Part shown: positions 49,959-59,532 of the stretch, piece after piece
How positions within the stretch are numbered: the first letter of the stretch is position 1
Layout of the letters: each line of letters starts with the position of its first letter
DNA from: RBG-13-68-16 sp041494245
GTDB taxonomy: Bacteria; Acidobacteriota; Thermoanaerobaculia; Thermoanaerobaculales; Thermoanaerobaculaceae
Direction of reading: 5' to 3'
NCBI GenBank assembly: GCA_041494245.1
Contig: JBGQAK010000004.1
Coordinates: 186,001 to 250,000 of the forward strand
DNA length: 64,000 nt
Position numbers and translations under genes: made by a program
Notes under the pieces: model-generated
Database searches by the model: none
Told to the model about the DNA's origin: nothing
Seen by the model: only the letters and a program-made list of their open reading frames with translations

Positions 49959-50892
49959 CCCCACCTCGCTGCTCGGCCGCGAGGTTGCGAAGAGCATCGC
50001 GAGGACGTTCCCCGAGGTGCCCCGGAGGCTCTTCCACACCGGAGCGGACCCGGAGCACGTGCTCGCCGAGATTGCCGGCGAGGCTGTCCTGGTGGCCCCC
50101 CTGCTGGATCCCGCCGAGCTCGGCGGCAGCACCGCAGTGGTCGTCACGAGCCGCCCCGCGCCCGAGGTCGCCGAGCGCTTGCTCGCCTGGATGCGCACCA
50201 ACCCGGCCGTGGCGCTGGTGGACTGCACCCAGCCCGGGGTGGGCGGGGACGAAGCCGCCTGCGTGCTGAACGCGCCGCCCTTCATGCGACGCGGACTCCC
50301 CTGGTACCACCTCCCGGACCCTGCGCTCGCCGCCCCGGCGCGCTGGCTCGCCGCGCTCTGGCCGCTTGCCCCCGAGGCGCTGCACCTCACGGTCGTCTGC
50401 CCGGCCTCGGAGTTCGGCGCGGAAGCGCTGGAGGAGCTGGCCGCGCAGGGCGCGGCGCGCCTCTCCGGGCGCCCGACGCGCACCCCCGTGCACCTGCCCG
50501 CGGTCCTCGCCTTCGACCTCGCCCCGGCGATGGGGGAGCGGCTCGCCACCCTGGACTCCCAGTTGGGTGAGCTGTTCCCCACCCTCGAGCGGCGCCTTCA
50601 CGTCATCGACGCGGGCGTCTTCCACGGCCACTTGGCAACCCTCCAGCTGCGCTGCGGAAAGCAGGCCACCCTCGAGAAGGTCCGGTCGCTGCTGCGCGCG
50701 ACACCGGGCCTGCGCCTCGGGCACCGCCACGAGACGGTCACCGCCAGAGGAACCGCCGAAGACGTGAAGATGGTCTGCGGCGAGGTGCGGGTACAGGGCT
50801 CGTGGGTGGGTGCCTGGCTCGTCGCCGACGGGCTTCGGGTCGGGGGCGCGGCCGCGGTCGTGGAGCTTTTGAGCTCTCTTACCGCGTCGTGA
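49921..50892 (+). CDS. Aspartate-semialdehyde dehydrogenase-like protein without the catalytic Cys (USG-1-like)
   Basis: The 323-residue protein follows the ASADH fold: an N-terminal nucleotide-binding region (LSILDPTSLLGREVAKSIA, with the glycine loop degenerate), a middle part, and a C-terminal dimerisation domain with FHGHLATLQLRC where ASADH has VGHSxxxxVE. The catalytic NCST loop is replaced around WYHLPDPALAAP, and the SGAG motif is SEFGAEA. It probably cannot reduce aspartyl phosphate. USG-1-type paralogues are known but have no settled role. It overlaps pssA by 38 bp, and a GTG at 49936 is an alternative start. Its stop overlaps the convergent next gene by 14 bp. Confidence 0.7.
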   Translation: MLPPHVRTLSILDPTSLLGREVAKSIARTFPEVPRRLFHTGADPEHVLAEIAGEAVLVAPLLDPAELGGSTAVVVTSRPAPEVAERLLAWMRTNPAVALVDCTQPGVGGDEAACVLNAPPFMRRGLPWYHLPDPALAAPARWLAALWPLAPEALHLTVVCPASEFGAEALEELAAQGAARLSGRPTRTPVHLPAVLAFDLAPAMGERLATLDSQLGELFPTLERRLHVIDAGVFHGHLATLQLRCGKQATLEKVRSLLRATPGLRLGHRHETVTARGTAEDVKMVCGEVRVQGSWVGAWLVADGLRVGGAAAVVELLSSLTAS

Positions 50893-52249
50893 GCGGCACC
50901 GCCTCCAGCGGCCCGCTCACGTCGCTGCCGTCACCGAGGCGCACCCTCCACCGCGTCGCCACCGAACGCGGCCGTGAGAGGAAGGTGACCACGCACCCGG
51001 TGACCCGCGTCTGCGGGGGCACGTAGGTGAGGTAGAGGCGCAGCGCCGAGGCGTCGCGAGCGACCGTGCCGCGCCAGACGCCCCCAGTCGGGCGCCCAAA
51101 CTCCATCCCGGAGAAATCCCCCAGTTGCACGTCGCGCACCTCGGTGCCCTCGAAGCGCAGCTCCACCCAGTTGCCGGTGGTGGCGAGCGCGCTCGCCTGC
51201 GGGGTGGGATTGGCCACCGACACCCGCATCACCGCCCCCTCGGGCCACCCGATCACCACCTGCGGCCTGGGGAACGGCTCGCCCCCCCGCAGGTACGCCA
51301 GGAACGCCTCCTGGCTCATACCCAGCGCGGGCTCGGGGGCGGGCAAGCCGACGGTGTCCCACCCCGCCAGCAGCGGACGCACCGGACGGAGCAGCAGACC
51401 GAGGTCGCGGTGGTAGCACGCGGTGTCCACGACCTCGACCGTGACGCTCTGGCCGGCCTCGATCGTGACGCCTCCCCAATCCACCGCCTTGCGCAGCTGG
51501 AAGACGTCGCCCCGTTCGCCGGGCCGGTAGATCGCGGTCTGGCCGCCGACGATCGATGCGAGCGATGCTCCGGCCGGACCCGGCGCAGGCGTCGAACGGG
51601 GAGCGACCACGATGGCCCCACGGTACGTCACGAGCGCGGCGTCGAGGCCGTCGAGCGCCACCCGATCGTCCTGCAGCGTCGTCTGGGGGAATCCGAGCGC
51701 CGAGGGGTTGCCGAAGGCTACCGCCACGGGACGGATGTCCTTCCAGCCGGCGATCGGCATGTGCTGGACGAGGTCCTGGGCCGGAAGGGCCAGCTCGACG
51801 GTCTGCCCAAGCTTGCGGGCCACTGTCATGGCAAAGCTCACCAGGCCGGGCGCGTAGTGCCGGGACGCCAGCAGCAGGGCGGCGCCCCCCTTGAACATGC
51901 GCTGCGCGGGGATGACCTGCGACGCGAACGCTGCAGGGTCGCCGCTCGCCTTGCCGCTGGTCTCGACCCAGACGAGGGGAGTCACCGGCCAGCCTGCGAG
52001 CGCGCCAAGGTCCGGGAGCGGCGTCAGCATGAGGTTGGCCGAGGCGTCGCCGAGCTGGACCTCCCCGACCGGCAGCACGAGGCCGTCCACGCCGCCGCTC
52101 CGGAGCGCGGTGAGGGTCGTCTGGTCCGGTACGCCCCCCAGCAGCCACACGCGGTGCTGGAGCGCCCTGGGGTTCTGGGCGGCAGCCGCCGACGCGGCCA
52201 GCAGCAGACCAGCACAGACAGCCCGTAATCTCCTCGTCACCATCTTCAT
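50879..52249 (-). CDS. Secreted protein of unknown function, possibly DUF3142-like
   Basis: The 456-residue protein has a signal peptide (about 1-24, ending ASAAAAQ). The first half (about 30-290) has repeated strand-helix units with HRVWLLGGVPDQTTLTALRSGG and GLVLPVGEVQLG, which suggests a barrel of DUF3142 type, though that match is weak. The second half is beta-rich (WPEGAVMRVSVANPTPQASALATTGNWVELRF). There are no clear catalytic motifs. It begins 10 bp after the large histidine kinase gene and is surely cotranscribed with it, so it may be a periplasmic partner. The ATG at 52249 has a GAGG site. The tail overlaps the ASADH-like gene. Confidence 0.6.
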   Translation of the reverse strand: MKMVTRRLRAVCAGLLLAASAAAAQNPRALQHRVWLLGGVPDQTTLTALRSGGVDGLVLPVGEVQLGDASANLMLTPLPDLGALAGWPVTPLVWVETSGKASGDPAAFASQVIPAQRMFKGGAALLLASRHYAPGLVSFAMTVARKLGQTVELALPAQDLVQHMPIAGWKDIRPVAVAFGNPSALGFPQTTLQDDRVALDGLDAALVTYRGAIVVAPRSTPAPGPAGASLASIVGGQTAIYRPGERGDVFQLRKAVDWGGVTIEAGQSVTVEVVDTACYHRDLGLLLRPVRPLLAGWDTVGLPAPEPALGMSQEAFLAYLRGGEPFPRPQVVIGWPEGAVMRVSVANPTPQASALATTGNWVELRFEGTEVRDVQLGDFSGMEFGRPTGGVWRGTVARDASALRLYLTYVPPQTRVTGCVVTFLSRPRSVATRWRVRLGDGSDVSGPLEAVPLTTR

Positions 52250-52259
52250 GCTACCAGCC

Positions 52260-55200
52260 TCAGAGCTTGAGCGGGAAGACGAGCCGGACCTCGAGGCCGC
52301 CGTCCACGTTCCTCGCCTCCACGCTCCCGCCGGCGCGGGCTGCGACGCGCTGGACCACGGCGAGGCCCAGCCCGCTCCCTTCGCTGGTGGTGGAGAAGTG
52401 CGGCTCGAACAGCCGGCCGAGCAGCTCGGGTGGGACCCCTCCCCCGCTGTCGCGCACCGAGAGCACCGCCCGGTCGCCGACCCGCCGCACCGCCACGACA
52501 ACCTCGCCCCCGCGCCCCGCCACGACCCGGGCGCTGTTCTCGAGTAGGTGGCGGAGGGCCCGCCGGATCCACTGGGCGTCGGCCACGATCTCCGCCTCGT
52601 CTGTAAGAACGCGGAGGTCGATTCCCCGCTGGCGCAGGACGTCGTACTCTGCGGCAACCTCGCGAGTCAGCTCCGCGAGGTCAATCACCTCAGGCTCCCA
52701 GTGCTCGAGGGCGACCAGGTTTGCAAACCCCTGGGCCACCTCGCGCAGGTGTTCGACGCGCTCGAGGATCTCCTGGGCTGCCACCCGCGCCACCTCTACC
52801 ACGTCGCCGGGCCCGCGGGCCAACGCCGCGTTGAGCTCCTCGGCCCAGAGACGGATCGGCGTGAGCGGGTTCTTGACCTCGTGAGCGGCGATGCGGGCGA
52901 GCTCCGCGAACGATGCCAAGCGCTCCGCCCGCGCCAGCTCGGAGAGGTCCTCCATCACCACCAGCACCCGACCCGATCCGCCCGGCAGCGGCAACCCCGT
53001 GACCCGCCACACGGCCTCCGGCGAGGCGGACGGACGGACGGTCTCCTCCGCCCGCTCTCCGGAGGCCGCGCGGGAGGCCAGCGCGGAGATCTCGGGCGCG
53101 AACCGCTTGGCAAGATCCCCGATCAGCTCGTCCCCGCCCAGGAGTTGCCGGGCACCAGGGTTGGCCAGCTCGACGCGACCGTCGGCATCGGCCACGAGCA
53201 CCGCAGCGGAGAGGGTCTCCAGCACCCGCTCCAGCAGGTCGCGCTCGCGGCGAAGCTCCTCCTCGCGGCGCTGCACCTCGCGCGCCATGGTGGCGAACGC
53301 GCGACCGAGCGCCCGCACGTCCTCGTCGCCGCCGGTCTCCAGCCCCACGAACCGTTCTCCCCGCTGCAGGCGGTTCGCCGCCCCCACCAGGCGGCGGAGC
53401 GGCCGCCCCAGCCGCTGTCCGAGCCGCTGGGCGGTCGAGAGCGCCACCGTCATGGCGAGGATGCCCGTGACCGCGAACCACTCCCCCGGTGACGGGCTGC
53501 GGCCCAGCGCCTGAACGTGCAGACCGACCACGCCGACCACGACCGGCTGCTCCCCGCGCATCGGCGCGAACACGTCGGTCTCCTGCTGCCCCCGGACCAC
53601 CGGCTCCTGCCAGCCGCGCACCGAGCGCACGTACGCCTCGGGCGGCGGCAGCCACGGCACCTTGCCCTCCGCCACGAGATCCGGCCGCGTGGAGGAGACG
53701 AGCTTCCCCGAGCGGTACACCGCAACGACGCCCCCCATCTCGCGCACCAGCCAGGACAGCCCCTCCTCCCACCGGGCCGTCGCCAGGAGCTGGCTCACCG
53801 CTCGCCCGAGCTCCAGGCGGGCTTTCTCCTGCTGGCGGTTCCACTGCAGCGGGAGGAGCTGGCCCAGCAAGAGCACCGGCAGAACCGCGGTCGCCACCGC
53901 GAGCACCTGCACGCGCCCGCCAAAGGTTCGCCGCCGTCTCCACCAGTTCAGCCAGCGCCGCCGGCGCTCCAACACCGCCAGCGGAAACATCCCCCAGAGC
54001 GCGAGGGCGGCCAGTGTGAGCCCCGCCTCGGCCAGCGGCGGGCGGATCCACGGCACGGCCAGCACCGCGTCGCGGCGCGAGCGGAGATACGAGGCGAACT
54101 CGCGCTCCCCCACGCCCACGCGTCCCCAGCTCCGTGCGTCCGCGAGGGCCTTGCCCACCACGAACGGTGAGAGAGGCCGAAACGTCGCACCGCGGCTGGT
54201 GGGGGCCCCGGAGCGATCGAACACCGCCACCGGCACCCGGACACCGGCCGCCGTCAGGCCGGCCAGCACGTCGTAGGGCGGCGGCGGCGCCAGGATCCCC
54301 ACCTGCCACCCGTTCTGGAGGGCTCGCGAGGCCAGCTCGCGCGGCGCCCCCTCCACTTGGATCGCCGCCTCACCCCAGGTTCCCGCCTCCTCCCCGCCCG
54401 GGTCGGTGAGCACGAGGGAGGCCCCCGGCAGCGTGTCCGCGAGGCCGAGCCAGGTCGCGAGCCTGCCCAGCACGACCAGGCGCTCGGCTGGCTCGAGCCG
54501 CACCATCGTCGCGAGCGCGCTCTCGGGCAGCGTGGCCAGAAGCGCCCTCGCCGGCGCCTGCACGCTCTCCAGCCGCGCGAGGGTGGACTCCGTCGTCGCA
54601 ACGAGCTCGGTCCGTCGGGCGGCGTCATCCCCGCTTACCAGCAGGGCGGCGGACACCAGCGCAGGCAGCAGGAGTCCCTGGCCCGGAAGCCCGAGCAGCG
54701 TGACGGCCGCGGCGCCGACGCCGAGCATCGGTGCATCGGCCGTCACCACCCCGGCCGCTAGGAGAACCCACGCCGCCAGGCGGACCGGCCAGGGCAGTGG
54801 ACCGCTGCCGCGGGACGCGTTGCGAACCAGGAGGGCGAGCGCGGCGACCACAGCCCAGCGCAGGGCGCCCGGCACGAGGAGTCGCTCGGGCACCGGGCCG
54901 AGGCTCGTGAGATCGAGGAGTCCAGCGAGACTCCAGGCCAATACCCCGACGACGGCCGCCTTGACGGCCCTCCAGGCGGAGGTGTGCGGCAGCCGCGCGG
55001 CGGCCACGCCGGCCGCCGCGATCGCGCCGGCCAGCCACCACCCCCGCTCCAGCCATCCCAGCAGCGGGAGGATCACGAGCGCCCCCGCCACCACCGCACC
55101 CAGAACGGCCGGCGGCCTCCCGACGGCCAGGACCACGAGCACCACGAGAAGCGCCAGGGCTGGCGCGCTCCACGCCACCGCCCGCACCGGGCGCACCTCG

Positions 55201-55820
55201 AGGCCGAGCGGAGGCGCGGGGCCGGGCGCAACCGGCGGCGCCCACCCGTCGAGGCGCGGGTAGGCCGCGGAAGCCCTGCCCGCCCAGGCGCCGAGCACGC
55301 TCCGGTTTCCGTCCTCGGGCAGCTCCACACCCGCCAGGAGAGAGCCCACCGGCCTGCCGCTCTCGAACACGCTCTCCCGCCACCAGAGCCAGACCGAGCC
55401 CACGCCGGGTTCGGCCGCGACGGTCCGCTCGCCGAGCAGCCGCATGTGCACCGGCAGCCGCGCCACCGGCCCCGTCCACGCCACCGGGAGCCCGTGCTCG
55501 TCCACGAGCACCAGAGAGTCGACCCGGAACGGCAGCGAGCGCCAGGCCTCGGCAACCACGACGAATGGGACCTCCGGCTCCGCCTCGCCGCCACCCGGGT
55601 ACAGGATGCGGTGGAGCCGCGCGTCGTCCGCGAGCGCACCGAGCCTGCGCTCCAGCTCGCTGGCGCGCGCGTTGACCGAGGCGGCGAACTCCGAGGCGTC
55701 GTGCACCGTGGGGAAGGAGGCGTCCAGGGTGAGCGCCGCCAGCACCACGGCTGCCACGACGGCGCCCCTGCGGGGGATCGCGCGCCAAGCGAACGCCACC
55801 GCCGCGGCGGCGAGCGGCAC
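52260..55820 (-). CDS. Very large NtrY-like membrane histidine kinase
   Basis: About 1186 residues if the GTG at 55820 is used. The first half has many helices in several groups and two large extracytoplasmic regions. Near residues 820-870 are a HAMP-like region and a short coiled coil. A PAS domain follows (about 875-960; ETLSAAVLVADADGRVELANPGARQLLG). The HisKA motif AAHEVKNPLTPIRLWAEEL is near residue 980 (phosphorylated His), and HLLENSARVV with DSGGGVPPELLGRLFEPHFSTT and GLGLAVV form the ATPase core (G1, F, G2 boxes). HEVKNPLTP is typical of NtrY/AtoS. No response regulator is nearby. A CTG at 55916 overlapping the hutU stop as CTGA is an alternative start. Confidence 0.82.
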   Translation of the reverse strand: MPLAAAAVAFAWRAIPRRGAVVAAVVLAALTLDASFPTVHDASEFAASVNARASELERRLGALADDARLHRILYPGGGEAEPEVPFVVVAEAWRSLPFRVDSLVLVDEHGLPVAWTGPVARLPVHMRLLGERTVAAEPGVGSVWLWWRESVFESGRPVGSLLAGVELPEDGNRSVLGAWAGRASAAYPRLDGWAPPVAPGPAPPLGLEVRPVRAVAWSAPALALLVVLVVLAVGRPPAVLGAVVAGALVILPLLGWLERGWWLAGAIAAAGVAAARLPHTSAWRAVKAAVVGVLAWSLAGLLDLTSLGPVPERLLVPGALRWAVVAALALLVRNASRGSGPLPWPVRLAAWVLLAAGVVTADAPMLGVGAAAVTLLGLPGQGLLLPALVSAALLVSGDDAARRTELVATTESTLARLESVQAPARALLATLPESALATMVRLEPAERLVVLGRLATWLGLADTLPGASLVLTDPGGEEAGTWGEAAIQVEGAPRELASRALQNGWQVGILAPPPPYDVLAGLTAAGVRVPVAVFDRSGAPTSRGATFRPLSPFVVGKALADARSWGRVGVGEREFASYLRSRRDAVLAVPWIRPPLAEAGLTLAALALWGMFPLAVLERRRRWLNWWRRRRTFGGRVQVLAVATAVLPVLLLGQLLPLQWNRQQEKARLELGRAVSQLLATARWEEGLSWLVREMGGVVAVYRSGKLVSSTRPDLVAEGKVPWLPPPEAYVRSVRGWQEPVVRGQQETDVFAPMRGEQPVVVGVVGLHVQALGRSPSPGEWFAVTGILAMTVALSTAQRLGQRLGRPLRRLVGAANRLQRGERFVGLETGGDEDVRALGRAFATMAREVQRREEELRRERDLLERVLETLSAAVLVADADGRVELANPGARQLLGGDELIGDLAKRFAPEISALASRAASGERAEETVRPSASPEAVWRVTGLPLPGGSGRVLVVMEDLSELARAERLASFAELARIAAHEVKNPLTPIRLWAEELNAALARGPGDVVEVARVAAQEILERVEHLREVAQGFANLVALEHWEPEVIDLAELTREVAAEYDVLRQRGIDLRVLTDEAEIVADAQWIRRALRHLLENSARVVAGRGGEVVVAVRRVGDRAVLSVRDSGGGVPPELLGRLFEPHFSTTSEGSGLGLAVVQRVAARAGGSVEARNVDGGLEVRLVFPLKL

Positions 55821-55912
55821 CCGCCAAAAGAGCGAGGCCGCCGGCAGGGAGGGCCAGGGCCCCGCCGCCAGGGCGGCGAGCAGCGCAGCGGCGGCTCCCG
55901 ACAGCTCGAACC

Positions 55913-57586
55913 TCAGCGGGAGCGCGTGCCGCCCGGCATCATCGGGATCGAAAGACCCGTGCGTCGTGCGCAGTCGATCGCCTCCTCGTACCCAGCGTCC
56001 ACGTGGCGCATCACGCCGGTGCCCGGGTCGGTGGTGAGCACGCGCTCCAAGCGGTGCGCCGCCTCGGGCGTGCCGTCGGCCACTACCACCATGCCCGCGT
56101 GCTGCGAGTACCCGATCCCGACGCCGCCGCCGTGGTGGATGGACACCCAGGTGGCGCCCGCGGCGGTGTTGAGCAGCGCGTTGAGCAGAGGCCAGTCGGC
56201 GATCGCGTCCGAACCGTCTTTCATCCCCTCGGTCTCCCGGTTGGGGGATGCGACCGAGCCGGAGTCCAGGTGGTCGCGGCCGATCACGATCGGGGCCGAG
56301 ATCTCCCCTCGAGCCACCAGGTCGTTGATGATCAACCCGAACCGCGCGCGCTCGCCGTAACCCAGCCAGCAGATGCGCGCCGGCAACCCCTGGAAGTGCA
56401 CCCGCTCTCCCGCCATACGGATCCAGCGGCAGAGCGCCTCGTCCTCGGGGAACGCCTCGAGGATCGCCGTGTCGGTGCGGTAGATGTCCTCGGGCTTCCC
56501 GGACAGCGCCACCCAGCGGAACGGCCCCTTGCCCTCGCAGAACAGCGGCCGGATGTAGAGCGGCACGAAACCGATGACCTGGAAGGCGTCGGCGACCCCC
56601 GCCTTGATCGCCTGCCCGCGCAGGTTGTTGCCGTAGTCGAAGGTGACGGCGCCGCGGCGCTGCAGTTCGAGCATCGAGCGCATGTGCTCGGCCATCGTCC
56701 GGTACGCCTCGGCTTTGTACCTCTCGGGGTCCTCGCCGCGCAGCCTCACCGCCTCGGCGAGCGTCATCCGGTTGGGCACGTAGCCGTTGAGCTCGTCGTG
56801 CGCGGAGGTCTGGTCGGTCAGCACGTCCGGCACGATCCCGCGCGCAATCAAGCGCGCCAGCAGGTCGCCGGCGTTGGCGACCACGCCCACCGAGCGCGCC
56901 TCGCCGTTTTTCGCAAGCACGAGTGCGCGCTCGATCGCCGTATCGAGGTCGGAGAACTTCTCGTCCAGGTAGCCGGTGGCGAGCCGCTTGTCGATGCGCG
57001 TCTCGTCCACCTCGGCGGCCAGGAAGGTGCCGCCGTTCATGGTGGCCGCCAGCGGCTGGGCGCCGCCCATCCCGCCGAGGCCGGCGGTGACCACGACCCT
57101 GCCGCGGAGGGTACCGCCGAAGTGCTTGCGCGCCGCGGCCGCGAAACACTCGTACGTTCCCTGGAGGATCCCCTGCGTCCCGATGTAGATCCACGATCCG
57201 GCGGTCATCTGACCGTACATCGTGAGCCCCAGCCCTTCCAGGCGGCGGAACTCGTCCGCCGTCGCCCAGTGGGGCACCAGGTTGGCGTTGGCGATCAGCA
57301 CCCGCGGCGCGTTCTCGTGCGTCCGGAAGATCCCCACCGGCTTGCCCGACTGCACGAGCAACGTCTCGTCGTTGCCCAGGGTCTTCAGGCTCGCCACGAT
57401 CGCATCGAAGCATTCCCAGTTGCGGGCCGCCTTGCCGCTGCCCCCGTAGACCACGAGGTCCTGGGGGTGCTCCGCCACCTCAGGGTCCAGGTTGTTCGTC
57501 AGCATGCGCAGGGCGGCCTCCTGCCCCCAACCCTTGCAGGAGAGCTTGCTGCCCCGCGGGGCACGCACCGTGCGAGGCACTGCCAT
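55913..57586 (-). CDS. hutU: Urocanate hydratase (urocanase)
   Basis: The 557-residue protein matches urocanase in length and motifs: VYGGSGKAARNWECFD, YGQMTAGSWIYIGTQGI, VVTAGLGGMGGAQPLA (NAD-binding GxGxxGGxQ), DQTSAHDELNGYVP, DYGNNLRGQA and HHGGGVGIGYSQHAGMVVVADGTPEAA. It hydrates urocanate to imidazolone propionate in histidine breakdown and uses NAD+ as an electrophile. The other hut genes are not in the window. A GAGAG site precedes the ATG at 57586. The frame upstream to 58189 runs through the M23 gene and is rejected. Its stop lies just before the start of the histidine kinase. Confidence 0.95.
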   Translation of the reverse strand: MAVPRTVRAPRGSKLSCKGWGQEAALRMLTNNLDPEVAEHPQDLVVYGGSGKAARNWECFDAIVASLKTLGNDETLLVQSGKPVGIFRTHENAPRVLIANANLVPHWATADEFRRLEGLGLTMYGQMTAGSWIYIGTQGILQGTYECFAAAARKHFGGTLRGRVVVTAGLGGMGGAQPLAATMNGGTFLAAEVDETRIDKRLATGYLDEKFSDLDTAIERALVLAKNGEARSVGVVANAGDLLARLIARGIVPDVLTDQTSAHDELNGYVPNRMTLAEAVRLRGEDPERYKAEAYRTMAEHMRSMLELQRRGAVTFDYGNNLRGQAIKAGVADAFQVIGFVPLYIRPLFCEGKGPFRWVALSGKPEDIYRTDTAILEAFPEDEALCRWIRMAGERVHFQGLPARICWLGYGERARFGLIINDLVARGEISAPIVIGRDHLDSGSVASPNRETEGMKDGSDAIADWPLLNALLNTAAGATWVSIHHGGGVGIGYSQHAGMVVVADGTPEAAHRLERVLTTDPGTGVMRHVDAGYEEAIDCARRTGLSIPMMPGGTRSR

Positions 57587-57744
57587 CTCTCGGGCCTCCG
57601 CGCGCCGGACGTTCGAGCCGGCGCACCGCCATCCTAGCGCGTCCCACCCTGCCCGTCGCCCCCTGCCGGAGTACCCGCCTTGTCCGGGGGATTCCTCGAG
57701 AAGGAAAACCGGCACCGGGGCCCCGGGCGACGTGCGCGCCCGGA

Positions 57745-59010
57745 CTAGAGCGGGATCGGTGCGCCTGCCTGCAGGTCGCCGACCCGCTGGGCGGGCACCG
57801 CGCCCGGTGCGGCCAGCAGCGGCAGCACCTCGCCGGCCCACCTGGCGAACCTGGGCAGCTCGCCCTTGGGGAGCGGCGGGGCCGGCTCCTTTCCGACGGT
57901 GAGCGGGTTGATGTGGTGGCCGTTCTTGGTGATGCGGTAGTCCAGGTGAGGGCCGGTGGACATGCCCGTGTTGCCGACGAAACCGATCACCTGCCCCTGG
58001 CCCGCGCGCACCCCCGGCCAGATGCCCGACGCGAACCGCGAGAGGTGCAGGTACGCGGTGACGAACCCGCCCGCGTGAGAGATCTCGACCTCGTTGCCGG
58101 TCCCCGCGCGCGAGCCCACGAACGTCACCACCCCCTCGGCGGTGGCCATGACCGGCGTCCCCACGGGGGCGCCGTAGTCCACACCCCAATGCGGCAGCCG
58201 CTGGCCCAGGATCGGGTGCATGCGAGAGAGGGAGAAGCGAGAGGTTAGGCGGGAGAACCGCAGCGGGGCACGCAGGAACCGCTTGCGGAGCGGGCTGCCG
58301 TGCTCGTCGTAGTAGCTCTCTTTCCCGCCTCCGAACGCGTACCGCACGGCGGTGTACCGCCTGTCGCGGTTCGTGTAGGAGGCGGCTAGGACGGGCCCGT
58401 ACGCCACGGTCGCGCCCTCGGCGGTCACCCGCTCAACGAGCAGGGCGAAGGTGTCGCCCTCGCGCACCTCGCGGTGGAAGTCGATGTCCCACTGGAAGAG
58501 GTCGGCGAGCTCCATCGCCAGGTTCTCGCTCTCACCGGTGGCGCCCATAGCGTCGAAGAGGCTCGAGTGCACGGTGCCCTCGACCACCACGAGCCGGCGC
58601 TCCACGGGGCGGGCCTCGCGCCGGGCGCGCAGACCGTCGGGGCCGCGCTCCACGATCACCGTGCTGCGCCAGTCCGGGGTCAGCCGCAGCGCCTTCACGG
58701 CACCCCCGGAGTCGACGACCGCCTCGGCCGCGAGCCCAACGGGGAGGGCGCGGGGATCGATCTGCCCCTGCACCGCGGCCAGCCACTGCGGCATCTCCGA
58801 GGGCGGGAGCCCCAGCCTTGCCGCGAGCTGGGCGACCGTCTCGCCGCGCGACAACACCCCTTCTCGGACGAAGCTCGGCAGGGGCAGGGGCGCCACCTTC
58901 AGGAGAGGGTGTGGCGGCAGCGACGGCGCCCCGCCGGCGGGCGCGGCCAGACGGCACAGGAAGAGGGCCACGAGGGCAAGGGCGGCCAGCCCCCGGTCGG
59001 CCACGCTCAC
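57745..59010 (-). CDS. Secreted M23-family peptidoglycan endopeptidase
   Basis: The 421-residue protein has a signal-like N-terminus (about 1-28), a region with a LysM/OapA-like sensing part (SRGETVAQLAARLGLPPSEM, about 55-90), a beta-rich middle and a C-terminal M23 domain (about 270-380): HPILGQRLPHWGVDYGAPVGTP (first His and Asp ligands), and later GPHLDYRI, where the common HLHY is HLDY. It should cut peptide bridges in the cell wall. The HxH to HxD change is seen in some active relatives, so loss of activity is not certain. The GTG overlaps the stop of the upstream thioredoxin-like gene (GTGA), so they are coupled. Confidence 0.85.
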   Translation of the reverse strand: MSVADRGLAALALVALFLCRLAAPAGGAPSLPPHPLLKVAPLPLPSFVREGVLSRGETVAQLAARLGLPPSEMPQWLAAVQGQIDPRALPVGLAAEAVVDSGGAVKALRLTPDWRSTVIVERGPDGLRARREARPVERRLVVVEGTVHSSLFDAMGATGESENLAMELADLFQWDIDFHREVREGDTFALLVERVTAEGATVAYGPVLAASYTNRDRRYTAVRYAFGGGKESYYDEHGSPLRKRFLRAPLRFSRLTSRFSLSRMHPILGQRLPHWGVDYGAPVGTPVMATAEGVVTFVGSRAGTGNEVEISHAGGFVTAYLHLSRFASGIWPGVRAGQGQVIGFVGNTGMSTGPHLDYRITKNGHHINPLTVGKEPAPPLPKGELPRFARWAGEVLPLLAAPGAVPAQRVGDLQAGAPIPL

Positions 59011-59456
59011 CGGTTCGCCATTCCCTCGAGCATCTGACGGACCTCGGCCGGATCGGGGCCGGAACGCGCCCGGACGCTGCCGTCGCGTTCAACGAGCAGC
59101 ACGGCCGGCGCGCGCGTCACCTTGAACCGCCGCACCAGCTCACCGCGGCGGTCGATCACGACCGGGAAGTCGCCCTTGCCCTGCGGAACGCTGCCGGCCC
59201 AGTCCGTGCTCTGGTCCTGGAAGACCACCACCGCCACCGGCCACGAGCGCTTTCGCGCCGCGGCTTCGACCTCCGGGATCAGCCCGGCGAACTCTTCCCA
59301 GCGCGGGAGCCAGGAGTTCCAGAACACGAGCACTCCAGGGCCTCCGGCGAGGAACTCGGAGATCGAGAAGGTGCCCCCCGAGGCGGTAGGCAGGTCGGCC
59401 GCACCTCCGGAGGAGGCGGCGGCAGCGACCAGCAGCGCGGCGGCGGCGCCTTTCAT
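59007..59456 (-). CDS. Periplasmic thioredoxin-fold protein lacking the CxxC motif
   Basis: The 149-residue protein has a signal peptide (about 1-19). A TlpA/redoxin-like fold follows with GGPGVLVFWNSWLPRWEEF, where TlpA proteins have VNFWATWCGPCR. The two redox cysteines are replaced by Leu and Trp, so it cannot exchange disulphides. The rest follows the fold (VAVVVFQDQ, DFPVVIDRRGELVRRFKV, and the cis-Pro APAVLLVERDG). The gene is translationally coupled to the M23 endopeptidase, which suggests a chaperone or partner role for that enzyme. This function is inferred only from the coupling. Confidence 0.72.
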   Translation of the reverse strand: MKGAAAALLVAAAASSGGAADLPTASGGTFSISEFLAGGPGVLVFWNSWLPRWEEFAGLIPEVEAAARKRSWPVAVVVFQDQSTDWAGSVPQGKGDFPVVIDRRGELVRRFKVTRAPAVLLVERDGSVRARSGPDPAEVRQMLEGMANR

Positions 59457-59532
59457 AGGCCTATGCTAGCAAAAACGGAAGGAGCCCAGCGCACGCGAGG
59501 CTCCCATTGTTCGTGCCGGTGAAAAACGCTGG

